52,850 nucleotides of DNA from Rhizopus sp. PT2906 (Eukaryota; Mucoromycota; Mucoromycetes; Mucorales; Rhizopodaceae): assembly GCA_025529335.1 (NCBI GenBank), contig JAMYHX010000293.1, positions 1 to 52,850 on the forward strand, read 5' to 3'. The notes beneath the pieces were generated by a model that was not told the DNA's origin, made no database searches, and saw only the letters and a list, made by a program, of their open reading frames with translations. Both the position numbers and the translations under genes were made by a program. Below are positions 11,588 to 21,855 of this stretch, piece by piece (positions within the stretch are counted from its first letter, which is position 1; every line of letters begins with the position of its first letter).

Positions 11588-11990
11588 ATGTCGACAACTA
11601 GATTCTATCATTACCTCCCTTCCGGTGATTTTGTTTGTGATCAATTAGATACAGAAGAACCTGAATATCAGCCAAAAGAAGCAGAAGCGACTATTAATAC
11701 GTTGTATCTTTTGGAGAATGTTTCGGATATTTCAATCTCGTCAGAGGAAGAAGAAGAATCTTTAGATACAGTAATGGCTATAGAAGAATTTGAATTAGGT
11801 TTGGCTCGTCTACCTGCTATGGTTTAGACACCAACAAAGTATAAGCCATCACAGATGGCTGAATTCATTTATCTAATCCAGAACCATAACTTTAAAATAT
11901 CTAAAGCTGACGTAAAAGCTCAAATTGAACCTAAATCTGCCTACAAGTACCATAAAGAATGGAGAGTGAATGGAGGAACAGTATTGCCTG

Positions 11991-12086
11991 GTTATACACT
12001 CTTTCCGGAAAGTAAATTCGCCTGTGATCGAAAATAAATACACCCATGATGAGAACAAAATTCATGTTGCATGAAATGTAAATTCG
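11991..12086 (+). repeat. Repeated element terminus inside the transposase, copy of 1-96
   Basis: Identical to the reverse complement of 1-96 except for one base. It begins exactly where the transposase reading LPG ends, so it probably marks one end of an element inserted into the transposase. The reading frame continues for 15 codons into it and stops at TAA 12035-12037. Confidence 0.75.
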
Positions 12087-12585
12087 TCGTCGCCAAGAAT
12101 AACTTCGTAATATTAACAGGTGGGCTGTCTTGGAGTTGAAATTAACTTAAGTGTTCAAAGATTCACAAATCAAAACTAGCCTGTCCTCATGGTCCTTGCT
12201 CTGACTCGCTTGTCCCGCCCTCTTTGCTCTCTGGCGTGTATATCTGGAACGTTCTCTCAATTGCCTCTTCTTGTGCTCTGGGTTCTCTCTGTCCTCCGTT
12301 CCTTTTTTTTTTTGTTTAAACTATCCTGGGTAGTTATCGCTACCCTCCCCAGAATGCACTTCGGTGGTAAATAAAACTAATATTAGGATATGTGCTCTAA
12401 TACAAACATACTTTTTCTCTCTTTTTCTACATATACTCATTATCTCTCTCTCTCTCTCTCTTTTGACATGATGTCGTTTTATTCCAACATATTTTTCTTT
12501 GTCGTCTTTTTACGAAAATAGTTCTTTTATTTTATGACAATATTTTATAAAATTAATGTCAATAATTAATAAAAATACAGTAAAC
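12087..12585. other. Probable interior of the insertion in the transposase gene
   Basis: Non-coding DNA between the transposase halves. It contains an unusually C/T-rich, higher-GC patch (about 12180-12370), a (CT)n tract at 12442-12461 and AT-rich DNA up to about 12585. No matching terminus to the 11991 end could be found, so where the insertion ends is uncertain. Confidence 0.4.
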
Positions 12586-13488
12586 TAGCGTCTGAAGTTA
12601 AACTAAAAAGCATTAACATTAAGCTTACTGAAAACCATTCACAGTTCATTGATAATTACGTCGAAAATCATCCAACCTGTATTGTCAAAGATGTTATCGA
12701 CTGTCTTTGTGCTGCTTTTGATGATTTAACGATTAATGAATCAAATGTCTATCGTCACATATCTGATAAACTTCAGTTTACACTCACTCGTACCCAACCA
12801 AGAATAGCAGAACGAAATTCCGAAGACACAATTGAAAAACGTCGACAATTTGTTGAGTATCTTATGGAAAATTGCGTCGCTTTTAAAAGAAAATGCGTTT
12901 TTGTGGATGAAAGTGGATTTAAAAAAAATGGTGCGTCCTGTTGGCTGGTCCAAGAAAGGAACACCTGTGGAAGTGGAAGTACAGCAGGAAGGCACCAACC
13001 TGAGTATTTTGGGCTGCATGTCAGCCAATGGATTAATTGCAGTTTCTCAGCAGGTTCCAAAGTCCAAAGGCTATAAAAAGCAGAAGATAGCTGGTACAAA
13101 GAGAACACTACCACATGACACCAAATCATCACACTTTCTACTATTTGTGGAAGAAATGGCTTCTACACTTATCAAGCTTGGTTTACATAATATGCATATT
13201 GTTTTGGATAATGCCACGATACACAAAATCGAAGAAGTCGTGACAGAAATTCGTGACAATGGGCACACTCCTTTGTTTCTATCACCATACTCGCCTTTTT
13301 TAAATCCCATTGAAGAGTGTTGACCAAAGATTAAGGGAGAAGTACGTAAAACGCCTCTTTTGAAGAACGAAATGATTGTTGACAGAATTGAAGAGGCAGT
13401 CAAGAAAATTACACCTGAAGACTGTCAAGGCTGGATCCGTCACTCACGAAGATTATTTACAGAGTGTATGAATATGGAAAGAATATAA

Positions 13489-13931
13489 ATTTATAATTAA
13501 TGAATTTGGTTTTGTTAGAACCACTATAAGTTCTTTTTTTTTTTCTATTTTGTGATGTGTACATTGATGGTCAAGCATTTCAAAAATTTATACGGCTTGC
13601 CAAGAATTTCTACTGGATTTAAAAAATTCTATTGGCCAAACAAAAAATTCTATTTTCAAACGCAAAACACTGTAAGCGATGTGGTTTCTAAAAATACAAT
13701 TTTTAGTTCTGAAAATATGAAATTAATCTTGACTGGAGAGTGGTATCGTTTTTAATTGGCCAATGCTATTGGTTCTGATTGGCTGCGACATTGTTTAATG
13801 GAAGCACATCTTGGTGTTGAACTATTTTTAAAACATTCAATTAAGGATGGTTTAAATATAGATAATATTGTTTACTCTCTCTTTTTTTTCTTTTTTCTAC
13901 ATCTTTACATATTCTCTCTCTCTCTCTCTCA
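13489..13931 (+). promoter_or_regulatory. Spacer and probable promoter with three CCAAT motifs
   Basis: Within 13756-13782 there is a GGCCAAT on the plus strand followed by two ATTGG (CCAAT on the minus strand), a typical binding cluster for the Hap/NF-Y complex. A (TC)n tract at about 13910-13931 abuts the ATG of the next gene. An ORF upstream (13552-13755) shows nothing recognisable. Confidence 0.5.
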
Positions 13932-14366
13932 ATGTCACTTGGCACAATTCATCCTTGCTTAATTAAATCAAGGAAAAGAAAAAGAACAGAAAAGAAGCAA
14001 GTTCGCTTTGATATAGACCACATAGTTATCGTTGATACCTATTCACCCCTTGATTATGACCGTGGTTCAATATTTTCTAATACAACAATACAATACAAAC
14101 TTAATCCTACCATCTTAAACTCTAATTATCATAATTCGATACCTCTTGAAATACCCAATTCTCCATCTTCAAGTGATGAAGAAACAAACAATCCTGTGAA
14201 AGAAACATTAGGACAAAAAAAGAGAAAGAGACCCAAATTATCGGTAGATACAAGCATATGTGCTGGACCACTATTCCTTACAAGATTAACTACACATCAC
14301 AAGACAAAAGATGATGTTAATACCAATAATGACTATTTAATACCTATCTCAGCATTGCCTGCGTAA
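13932..14366 (+). CDS. Small protein with RVxF-type PP1-docking motif
   Basis: Single exon, 144 aa. A basic N terminus (SRKRKRTEKK) is followed by KKQVRFDIDH, which fits the [RK]-x-V-x-F docking motif for protein phosphatase 1. Then comes TYSPLDYDRGSI, similar to the YS-x-x-(E/D)YDR signature that follows VRF in small fungal proteins of unclear function. The C-terminal half has a PSSSDEE acidic patch and a second basic stretch (KKRKRPK), possible nuclear localisation signals. Its stop codon is the first unit of a (TAA) microsatellite. Function as a phosphatase regulator is inference. Confidence 0.65.
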   Translation: MSLGTIHPCLIKSRKRKRTEKKQVRFDIDHIVIVDTYSPLDYDRGSIFSNTTIQYKLNPTILNSNYHNSIPLEIPNSPSSSDEETNNPVKETLGQKKRKRPKLSVDTSICAGPLFLTRLTTHHKTKDDVNTNNDYLIPISALPA

Positions 14367-14387
14367 TAATAATAATAATAATAATAA
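14364..14387 (+). repeat. (TAA)8 microsatellite
   Basis: Eight TAA units beginning with the stop codon of the preceding gene. Confidence 0.9.
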
Positions 14388-14630
14388 AAATTGACCTGCA
14401 CATTTTCCCGTAAAGATTCAATTCATGTGATAAAAAGGATAATTCACTCATTGTAACCAAAGGAGGGAGCTTTTCGCTAAATTAAAGTCATTTTCATGCA
14501 AAAAAAAGAGAGACAAGCTCTGACTTTGTCTTTTATTTTAATTAACGCAGTCATTGCGTCAAACTTTTTTTTTTTTCTGGTTTCTGTTTCCTCTTTTCTT
14601 TTTTCTTTTTCTTGTTTGTTTATTATCCAA

Positions 14631-16652
14631 ATGGAATCTCTATCAAACATACCTTGCTCTGCTTTGACTGATGCCTTGGTTGCTCTCGCACACAATACTT
14701 CTCCTAAAAGAAGAAGTTCAGTCAAAACCATTCCTCGAGAACAGCATACGTCTTATCTTACAGACACTGCGGACGCGGTTAGAGAAGTAGCAAAGAAACT
14801 AGGTAATCTAACAATATACTCTTCGTCCTCTTTCCTTTAACTTATCAAAAAACAAAGGTAGAACTCGTGTTAAATGGGAGAATCCCAAGACTGTGATGAT
14901 CATTACTAAACCAGGCGATTGTTCACTTATTCGAATGACTCGTGACATGGCATTGCATCTAATCGAAACACCTAGATACGGCATGGACAGTGGCATTACA
15001 GTGTAAATAAAACAAGATAAAAAAAAAAAAGAGGAATCATTAACATCTTTAAAGCTTTGTTGACCAAAAGTTGAAAGAATCAAAACGGTTTAAATACGAA
15101 AAGATCATCAAAAATCATCCATTGACTGTAGATAAACTTAAATTTTGGACACCAGAATTATGCGCTCTTAATCCTAAATTATTTGACTTTATCATCACTG
15201 TAAGTTGTCAATCGTACTCTTGTTCTCTCTACTGACTTATTCTTTTTGAAGCTCGGTGGTGATGGAACGGTAAAATATAAACCCATATCCACGTTCTTTC
15301 TCTGTTTATAATACTTTTTATATTATTAGGTCTTGTTTTCATCTTGGCTATTTCAAACATATATTCCACCCGTCATTCCATTTCATTTAGGCTCTCTTGG
15401 ATTTTTAACCCCATTTGACTTTGGCAGATACAAAGAACATCTTCACAAGGCGATGGAAATGGGCGTACGTATCAACCTCCGTGGACGGCTTACCTGCACT
15501 GTCTATCGCCGCGTACCACATCCTAATTGCAAATCACCCGAGGATGCCAAGGTGGTTCACTTGCGCAATGTGGTCAGAAATCCCGTAACGGGTAAATTCA
15601 CAGTAGGCGGATGGTGTCAAAAACAGCAGCATGACGGGAGTGGCAAAAAGAAAAAGTTTGGTGAAGTGGATGGCGAGGATATAGAAGACGAACAAGCACA
15701 GTGCGATCCGACGCCGATGGGCGAAGAACGGCAGGTTCCTTGCTTTACTACAGTGCCTGTTGAAAAGTACCATGTGATTAATGATTTAGTGGTCGATCGT
15801 GGACCAAGTCCCTATGTAAGTCAATTGGAACTGTTTGGTGACGATAAGCACTTGACGACAGTACAAGCAGACGGATTGGCTATCTCTACTCCTACTGGAA
15901 GTACTGCATACTCTTTGTCAGCTGGAGGGTCATTGACACATCCTGAAATTCAGGCTATTTTGATTACACCCATCTGTCCTCATACACTCTCGTTCAGGCC
16001 CACATTGGTGCCTGAATCAATGGAATTGCGTATCTGTGTGCCATTCAACTCACGAAACACCGCATGGGCTAGCTTTGATGGCCGTGGACGTGTCGAATTG
16101 AAGCAAGGTGATCATATCAAGGTTACAGCGTCCAAGTACCCATTCCCGACAGTCTGTAAAGAGGATCAAGCTACAGATTGGTTCAACTCACTTCAAAACT
16201 GCCTTCATTGGAACAAACGAGAACGTCAAAAGTCATTTGCCGTCGTTGAATCACATGGAGAACGTAAAGGATTGGCCAACAGCAGGGCAAGCAGTATACA
16301 GCAGCTAAACACTTTACCTAACCGTCATATGGCAGACCTGTCTCCAACAGAATCACAAAATGGACGAAAGTCATCCTCGTCTTCATTATCAGATGCGGGA
16401 TATGATGAAGTCTTTGGCATGTTTTACGATGATGAAATCCACCGTCGTAGTGAGTCAAATAGTAGCATAAATGATGATGTGGATGAGTTTGCAAGTGATT
16501 CGGATTCAGAAGATGATGTCGTATTTAATGGTTGGTCGGATGAAGAAATCATCAAGTCAAGGTATATGGCTAATATCTCAAAAGAGTTGGAGAAAGTAAA
16601 TAAGCATATATTTGCTAGCGATGAGATCAGTGAAAGAAGCGAGCAGGAATAA
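14631..16652 (+). CDS. ATP-NAD(H) kinase, Utr1/Yef1 type
   Basis: Five exons: 14631-14802, 14858-15002, 15055-15199, 15252-15269 and 15330-16652, giving 600 aa. The enzyme phosphorylates NAD(H) to NADP(H), the only source of NADP. The diagnostic GGDG loop sits at residues 156-159 and is encoded by the 18-nt micro-exon 4 (LGGDGT). Other family blocks are IPFHLGSLGFLTPF, NDLVVDRGPSPY and STPTGSTAYSLSAGGS. The loop between 230 and 290 carries an acidic, lysine-rich insert. The C-terminal 160 aa are Ser/acidic low complexity beyond the catalytic domain, as in other fungal homologues. Probably cytosolic; there is no convincing mitochondrial presequence. Confidence 0.93.
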
Positions 16653-16758
16653 CAGTTTTATATATAAATTATTAAGCGTTACAATAAATTCTTTATTATG
16701 ATTGACATCGTCTTCTTTAGTATTAAACAAACTATATGTTTTTGTCTTGTGCCAAAAG

Positions 16759-18489
16759 TTAATAATATGCCTCGTTCGCATTGCTTGTTGTTGTTTCCTT
16801 TCTATTATTGTTGTTGTGACTATTCGTGTTATTTTTCTTGTTTTGATCCTTTCTCTTGCCACGAGCGACAATGCCATAATCCTCGGGATGAAGGAACATA
16901 CAACGCTCTCTGAAAGCACATTGATCGCCCATTCTAATTAAGGGGAGATAAGTAAGATGAATAACCAAAAGAAGCAATACTTACCGGCAATCTTTCACAG
17001 GATGCCAATATTTACAATGCTTATTTGTGCAGTTGGGCCAATAATTACAGCGCGACTTCATCTTGGGGAGATGGTTTTGTGATTGCTTTTGAATTTTTTC
17101 TAAACGAGCCCAAGTCCTTTCATCATAAGCTGCAAATGTATTTGCCATCACAAAGACGGATTCTCTGCTCTGGTTATAGTCCTTTTCGGTCTCGGGTTCC
17201 GAATCAGCGGCTGAATCATGATCTGACACGAGCAAGCCTTGAGGACTGGATGCAGGTGACTGTTGGAAGGGTATGGTGTTGTTGTTGGTTGGGTGGAATG
17301 GACTGGCGGCCACTGAAAATGAAGAGTTCTGTCTAGAGATGGCGCGGGATGCTGGTTTCGAACTTTGGTTGGAAGGTTCTAGGGAGCTGATATAGTTACG
17401 GGCGGCCAATAAGGTAGCAGCTGTAGTAGACTCATAGTTTGCAAGGAATGGCTGGACTGGTTTAGGCAGCAGTTCAACATAGCTTCGAGCATGGAGCAAG
17501 GTGAGTGCTGTGGTTGCTTCGTATTGAGCCAGGAACGGCTTGGCTGGCTTAGGTAGACACTCAATATATTTTTGTGCAGTGTGTAAAGTAGCAGCCGTGG
17601 TTGCTTCATACTTGGCAAGGAAAGGTGAAGGCGGCTTGGGCATGGATGCAACATACTCTGATGCTTTTAATAAATGACATGCCGTCGAAGCATCATACTT
17701 TGCCAGCGTTGATTCTTTGACTGATGGCTTAGTTTGCTCGATATATTTGCTAGATTGTAACAATACACGAGCTGTGGTTGCTTCATGATCTGCCAAGAAG
17801 GGATCCACCTTCTTTGGTAGGGAAGCAATGTATTTTTCGGCAGCTAAGAGGGTAAATGCCGTGGTAGCCTCAAAATTGGCTAAAAATGGAGTCACAGACT
17901 TGGGCAGGGACTCGATGTGTTGCTGACTAACTAATAGACAAGAAGCTGTGGTCACCTCATAGTTGGCTAAGAACGGAGTCACGGGTTTGGGTAAGGATTC
18001 GATATATTGCTGACTGACTAACAGACATGAAGCTGTAGTTGCCTCATAGTTGGCTAAACATAGGTCTGTCTATAATATAAATGTATACAGAATTAATCAT
18101 GCGTCTTTTTTTTTCTTTGAAATAAACCCACCTTCGGCTGTGCAACCGCAGGCTTATCCTTGTTTTCTTGCACTTCAGGTTCAAGTTTTTTGTGTGGGAC
18201 TAAAGAAAAGATTGGTAAACAGAGAGAATATGAGTAGAAAGTACTAACCATTCAAGCTTTTTATTTCTCTTGTTGTCACTTTACTCTTTTCCTTGTCTTT
18301 AACTAAAAAAGAAAAGTTCAGTTTGAACATGTCAAAGATCTTTTATATTTTTTGTATACCTGAAAAAGCAAAATAATAAATGATGGCTGTAATAACACCA
18401 GCAGATATAGTTAATATGATTCCAATAGATATTTCATCTCTATCTGATGTGGCAAAATGCTCGATATAATGTGTTATCACAGAAGACAT
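16759..18489 (-). CDS. Membrane-anchored tandem-repeat protein with Nab2/ZC3H14-type CCCH zinc fingers
   Basis: Five exons on the minus strand: 18489-18360, 18302-18249, 18199-18132, 18069-16985 and 16933-16759, giving 503 aa with all phases consistent. Residues about 20-43 form one hydrophobic membrane segment (GIILTISAGVITAIIYYFAF). After a short charged linker come eight 29-aa repeats (about residues 89-320) built on LANYEATTA, LL.A, YI.SLPKP. A Ser/Asn-rich linker follows. Two CCCH fingers end the protein: C-x5-C-x4-C-x3-H (CNYWPNC, HCKYWH) and C-x5-C-x5-C-x3-H (CRMGDQC, CMFLH). The first spacing is that of polyadenosine-binding Nab2/ZC3H14. The Asn/Lys-rich tail is short. RNA tethering to a membrane is inferred. 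I know no described protein with this order. Confidence 0.85.
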
Positions 18490-19029
18490 TCTTTTTAAAA
18501 GGTGCAAGGAAGGGAATAACGGAAGGAAATGAAATGGGAACGGAACCTTTTAAAAAATTGTTTTTTTTTTTATTTTATATTAAAATACCGACGATGGAAT
18601 CACTATATCTTTTTTCATTATACTTTGCTCTCCTTCTCTCTCTTTCTCTAGCTTAAAGTAATAGCTTTATAAAAAGTGGATTATGAAAAAGAAAGTCATT
18701 GAGAATGATAATATTGAAACCACTTTTTAATTTTAATCCTGACCCCAGCAGAGCCTAATATCTTAAGCTAGTCACTCTTCTCGACAGTTTGATTGCAAAT
18801 GAAAGAAGTCGAAAAGATTCTACTTTGAGATAACTTAACACAAGTATACTTTAGAGTGTAACAAAAGATGAAGTGTTGTCAAGCAAATACTTTATATTTA
18901 TATCTGTGTCTGTGTATATGCATGAATACATAAACGTATTCGAATTATATATATATATATAGCTGCAACTCTGGTAAGTTCATACAATAGCTTAAAAGTA
19001 TATAAAGGGAGTTACACATTCTTATCATA
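18490..19029. other. Intergenic with a TATA box at 19001-19008
   Basis: AT-rich, with a TA dinucleotide run near 18948-18961. TATAAAGG at 19001-19008 lies only about 22 bases before the ATG at 19030, too close for a leader of normal length, so it may serve a transcript starting near 19030 or the downstream arrestin gene. Confidence 0.45.
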
Positions 19030-19242
19030 ATGGACATCATATTCTTGACTTATACTGAGAGGCTATATCAGTATTTCCAAGGGCCAATACCTTGGATTTT
19101 CTTGAATATAATACTAGTGTACCAATCTATTAAGGTTTTGAATCAAATGCAATCACAGGGCAATCTCGATGAGCAAAACGGAGGGACTTTTGTAGAAATT
19201 ATCTGGTGTGGGAACATTCATTTCCAACAACAGGAAAAATAA
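19030..19242 (+). CDS. Possible small protein, 70 aa
   Basis: The ORF follows the TATA box at 19001. The product has a hydrophobic centre (GPIPWIFLNIILVYQSI) and a polar Gln/Asn-rich tail, with no recognised family. Transcription starting about 30 bases from the TATA would fall at or just after this ATG, which weakens the case. It could instead be 5' leader of the arrestin gene. Confidence 0.25.
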   Translation: MDIIFLTYTERLYQYFQGPIPWIFLNIILVYQSIKVLNQMQSQGNLDEQNGGTFVEIIWCGNIHFQQQEK

Positions 19243-19567
19243 CCTCCTTTGGGTAAATTGTAATGTATAGAACTGAGGCCTTTTCTTTGTGAAACAATTA
19301 GTGAAATAGAAATAGAATAAAGAAAGCAGGGAAATATATATGTATATATATAAAAGATGGTATATTTCTCTCCTTGATTTATTAGTCATTGATGTTATAC
19401 TTTAATCAAGCTTTATCTCGACAATTAAAGAATAAGACAAGTAGGTTTTCGTACGGGGAAAATAAACCTAAAGTTGCGTTATTTTTGATTGTGATAAAAA
19501 CTATGCAACCTGCGTTATTTTTTGCATTTATATCTTTCTTCTTTCTTTTGAAATCAAATGCAACATC
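19243..19567. other. Intergenic, presumed leader/promoter of the arrestin gene
   Basis: AT-rich with TA-dinucleotide runs near 19335-19352; no coding signal. Confidence 0.4.
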
Positions 19568-20734
19568 ATGTTGTCATTTCAAGCAGAATTTCGAATTATT
19601 CTAGATACAAAACATATTATCTTACATGGAACGGCTGATGAGTCTGCAGGTGTTTGTTTGAGAGGTGTCGTCTTTTTGAAATGTCAGGAACCGATTAAAG
19701 TCAAGACGGTAACTCTTTCATTTCAGGGTATAGCTCAAGTTCACTGGACAGAAGGTACATGTATAATGGAATGTATATTTGATTCTTACCTCTTTCTTAT
19801 ATATCAGCCCAAGAATCCCGAGTACAGCAGTATAAAGATGAACGTAACTTGTTTGAAAAGAAATGGGTCTTTTTGAAACCGCAGCGAAAGGCTTACACAT
19901 TCGATCGAGGAGAATACAGATGGTAATAACTCATAATCTGTTACGAACCTATTTATTTTTGGATCCATCATTTAACTATCTGAGCTAGGGAATTTGAACT
20001 TGCACTTCCTGGTCATCTACCAGAGTCTATTGAACATGAATTGGGTCGAGTGAATTACACGTTCAAGGCATGCTGCGAACGACCAGCGTTCTCGAGCAAT
20101 TTTTGGGATAAACAAACCGTCCAAGTCAGTCGCTTACTTTATTATGCACATGATCCGTCTATAATCATTTCCAGTGTATGGTCTGATAAGGTCATTTACG
20201 ATATTAGTATTCCTAAAAAGACTTATACAACCAACACGATGATACCCGTCACCTTTCATCTAGAACCGCTTGCTGAAGACTTGTCTATCCATATGGTTGC
20301 CTGTAAGCTAAAAGAATACGTCACTTACTGTGTGCCTGGGCATAAAAAATCATTGGCAAGAATAGTTCATATTCGAAGGAATGAGCACACGAAAGGAAGA
20401 TGGAGTTTAACCGAGTTAGTGCATGTTCCCATCAATGTCCATGTGGACACTCAAGGTGAATTGATCCAAGTGAAGCATAAATTAAAGTTTGTTGTATCCC
20501 TAAAGAATTCGGATGGTCACATGTCAGGTAAACACAAGATATCAAAATAAAAAGTAGAAAATAAACCGTTTATGCGTAGAATTAAGGGCATCTATTCCAG
20601 TTGTAGTGACTTCAGTGTCCGCAGATGAGAATGAATTACCGACGTACAATGAATCTTGCAAGTCGACGATCATTGATGCAGAATTGCCTCCCTATGATTA
20701 TCAATTACCAACTTATGAGTCAATCATTGCTTGA
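19568..20734 (+). CDS. Arrestin-related trafficking adaptor (alpha-arrestin)
   Basis: Four exons: 19568-19754, 19808-19922, 19989-20527 and 20580-20734, giving 331 aa. The N-terminal half is an arrestin-N sandwich (FRIILDTKHIILHGTADESA, VTLSFQG, EFELALPGHLPES). The C-terminal half is arrestin-C (YDISIPKKTY, then ELRASIPVVV). The tail holds three (L/P)PxY-type motifs, LPTY, LPPY and LPTY, the last nine residues from the end. Such motifs bind the WW domains of Rsp5/NEDD4 ubiquitin ligases, so this protein probably selects plasma-membrane cargo for ubiquitylation and endocytosis. The specific cargo is unknown. It is smaller than many yeast ARTs, close to the arrestin core length. Confidence 0.88.
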
Positions 20735-21057
20735 CTTAACCATCAATGATGAGCGCAGATATTTAGCATGAGTAATCATCGAGTTATACGGAGATAATAA
20801 TAATATTAATAAAGTCTCATTTACTTGTTTTGAGAAAAAAGAATCTTTAATCCGATTTATTCTTAACTTTGGAATATTAAATAATGCTATACTCATTCTC
20901 AATGCTTGCTAGAAAAAAAATATGGAAAGGCGTCTTGGTCCACAACGCTATCGAAATCAGACTCTTCTTAAGCTTACTTTTGTCACTCTTCTTCCTCACA
21001 ACTTTGAACATCAAACTGCCTCTTGGTAATCCCAGAATGGAACAATTATAGACTGTC
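20735..21057. other. Intergenic spacer
   Basis: No gene recognised. The right part (from about 20940) may be the 3' untranslated end of the LINE fragment on the minus strand. Confidence 0.35.
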
Positions 21058-21425
21058 TTAATTCAAAATGTAACTTGAGAGCATATTCTCGGAATGAATA
21101 CGGCGGAGCAATAGTCTTGCGCGAGCGACGACTTCACCGTGGAAAAAACGATGGTCTTGGAAAACGACTTTCCATTGAACCCGCCAAATGCATAACATCA
21201 TGCAGGCTATTACCGTCATACGGTCAATATTCGACTGATACGCCGTAGCGATGGATGTTGTAGTGAGGCCATTTATTACGTCTTGGAGCTGTATGGCTCG
21301 ATTGGGAAACGTGAGGCAGGACATGAATTGCCAGGCGGCTTGTTTCAGTGGACATGGCCAAACAAGGTGTTAGGCTGACTCAAGCTGGTTACATAGCAAG
21401 CAGATTGGGGTCAAAACTTCCTCTG
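21058..21425 (-). pseudogene. 3' fragment of a non-LTR retrotransposon (LINE) ORF2
   Basis: Read on the minus strand from about 21425, the frame gives a zinc-knuckle block of the type found at the C terminus of LINE reverse transcriptases: CLLCNQLESA, then a stop, then HLVWPCPLKQAAWQ. This is the C-x2-C ... ES-x-x-H-x4-C-P-x-K ... W signature. It continues as an open frame to TAA at 21058. A TAA at 21370-21372 interrupts the knuckle. Upstream, the sequence changes to (CTCTGACT)-like repeats and a different repeat, so the reverse transcriptase itself is missing, as in a 5'-truncated LINE insertion. Confidence 0.6.
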
Positions 21426-21494
21426 ACTTTTCTCTGACTCTCTGACTCCCTGACTTTTGTCTGTGCCGTATTTATCCTATACATACTTGATCAC

Positions 21495-21855
21495 ATGAGA
21501 TTACTATATATCCATACTCTAAAAAATAAAAATAACACAAAGAGACTGACAACAATCCATGTTATTAACATATATAACGCGACATGCCCAGTTCTCATTG
21601 TCGCCGTGGTAAGCTCATGCAATAATCCTTTTTCTTATAAAATGATATTGTTTGTAATAACAAACCCTCTCTCGTCTCAACATAATAAAGAGATTATTAC
21701 AGACTCATCGATACATGCTTCTCTTATACTTCAACATTGTACATAGTGTCATGTGGGTGTGGTTTGTCTAATGCTGCTTGCTGTGCAAATGGAGTTGCTT
21801 ACATCACTAATTGGGAAGTTGTAGTGCAAATCTGTAGTGCAAATAGCAAAACCCC
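21495..21855 (+). repeat. Diverged interspersed repeat, copy 2 (copy 1 at 9621-9900)
   Basis: Shares the ordered word set of the 9621 repeat, in the same orientation, with extra sequence near the 3' end (two GTAGTGCAAAT units at about 21820-21843). It lies directly next to the LINE fragment, so nesting is possible. Confidence 0.6.

Larger units (their letters stand above)
11588..13488 (+). pseudogene. Tc1/mariner-type (DDE_3) transposase, disrupted
   Basis: The pieces line up as one transposase. The N-terminal part (11588-11990) has an acidic region and then a helix-turn-helix-like block (KYKPSQMAEFIYLIQ), with an in-frame TAG at 11825-11827. The second part runs from about 12586, and its DDE core shows FVDESGF, IVLDNATIH and PYSPFLNPIEE, the triad of the IS630/Tc1/mariner superfamily. 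Three further lesions are visible: about 590 bases of non-coding DNA between the halves, a frameshift at the A8 run 12921-12928, and TGA at 13321-13323 where Trp is expected (PIEEC*PKIK). The final frame reaches TAA at 13486-13488. It is almost certainly inactive. Transposon ends were not identified. Confidence 0.8.

Noticed and set aside
18940..18965. TA-dinucleotide run as a promoter
   Set aside because: Simple repeat without a nearby start; the TATAAAGG at 19001 is the better candidate.
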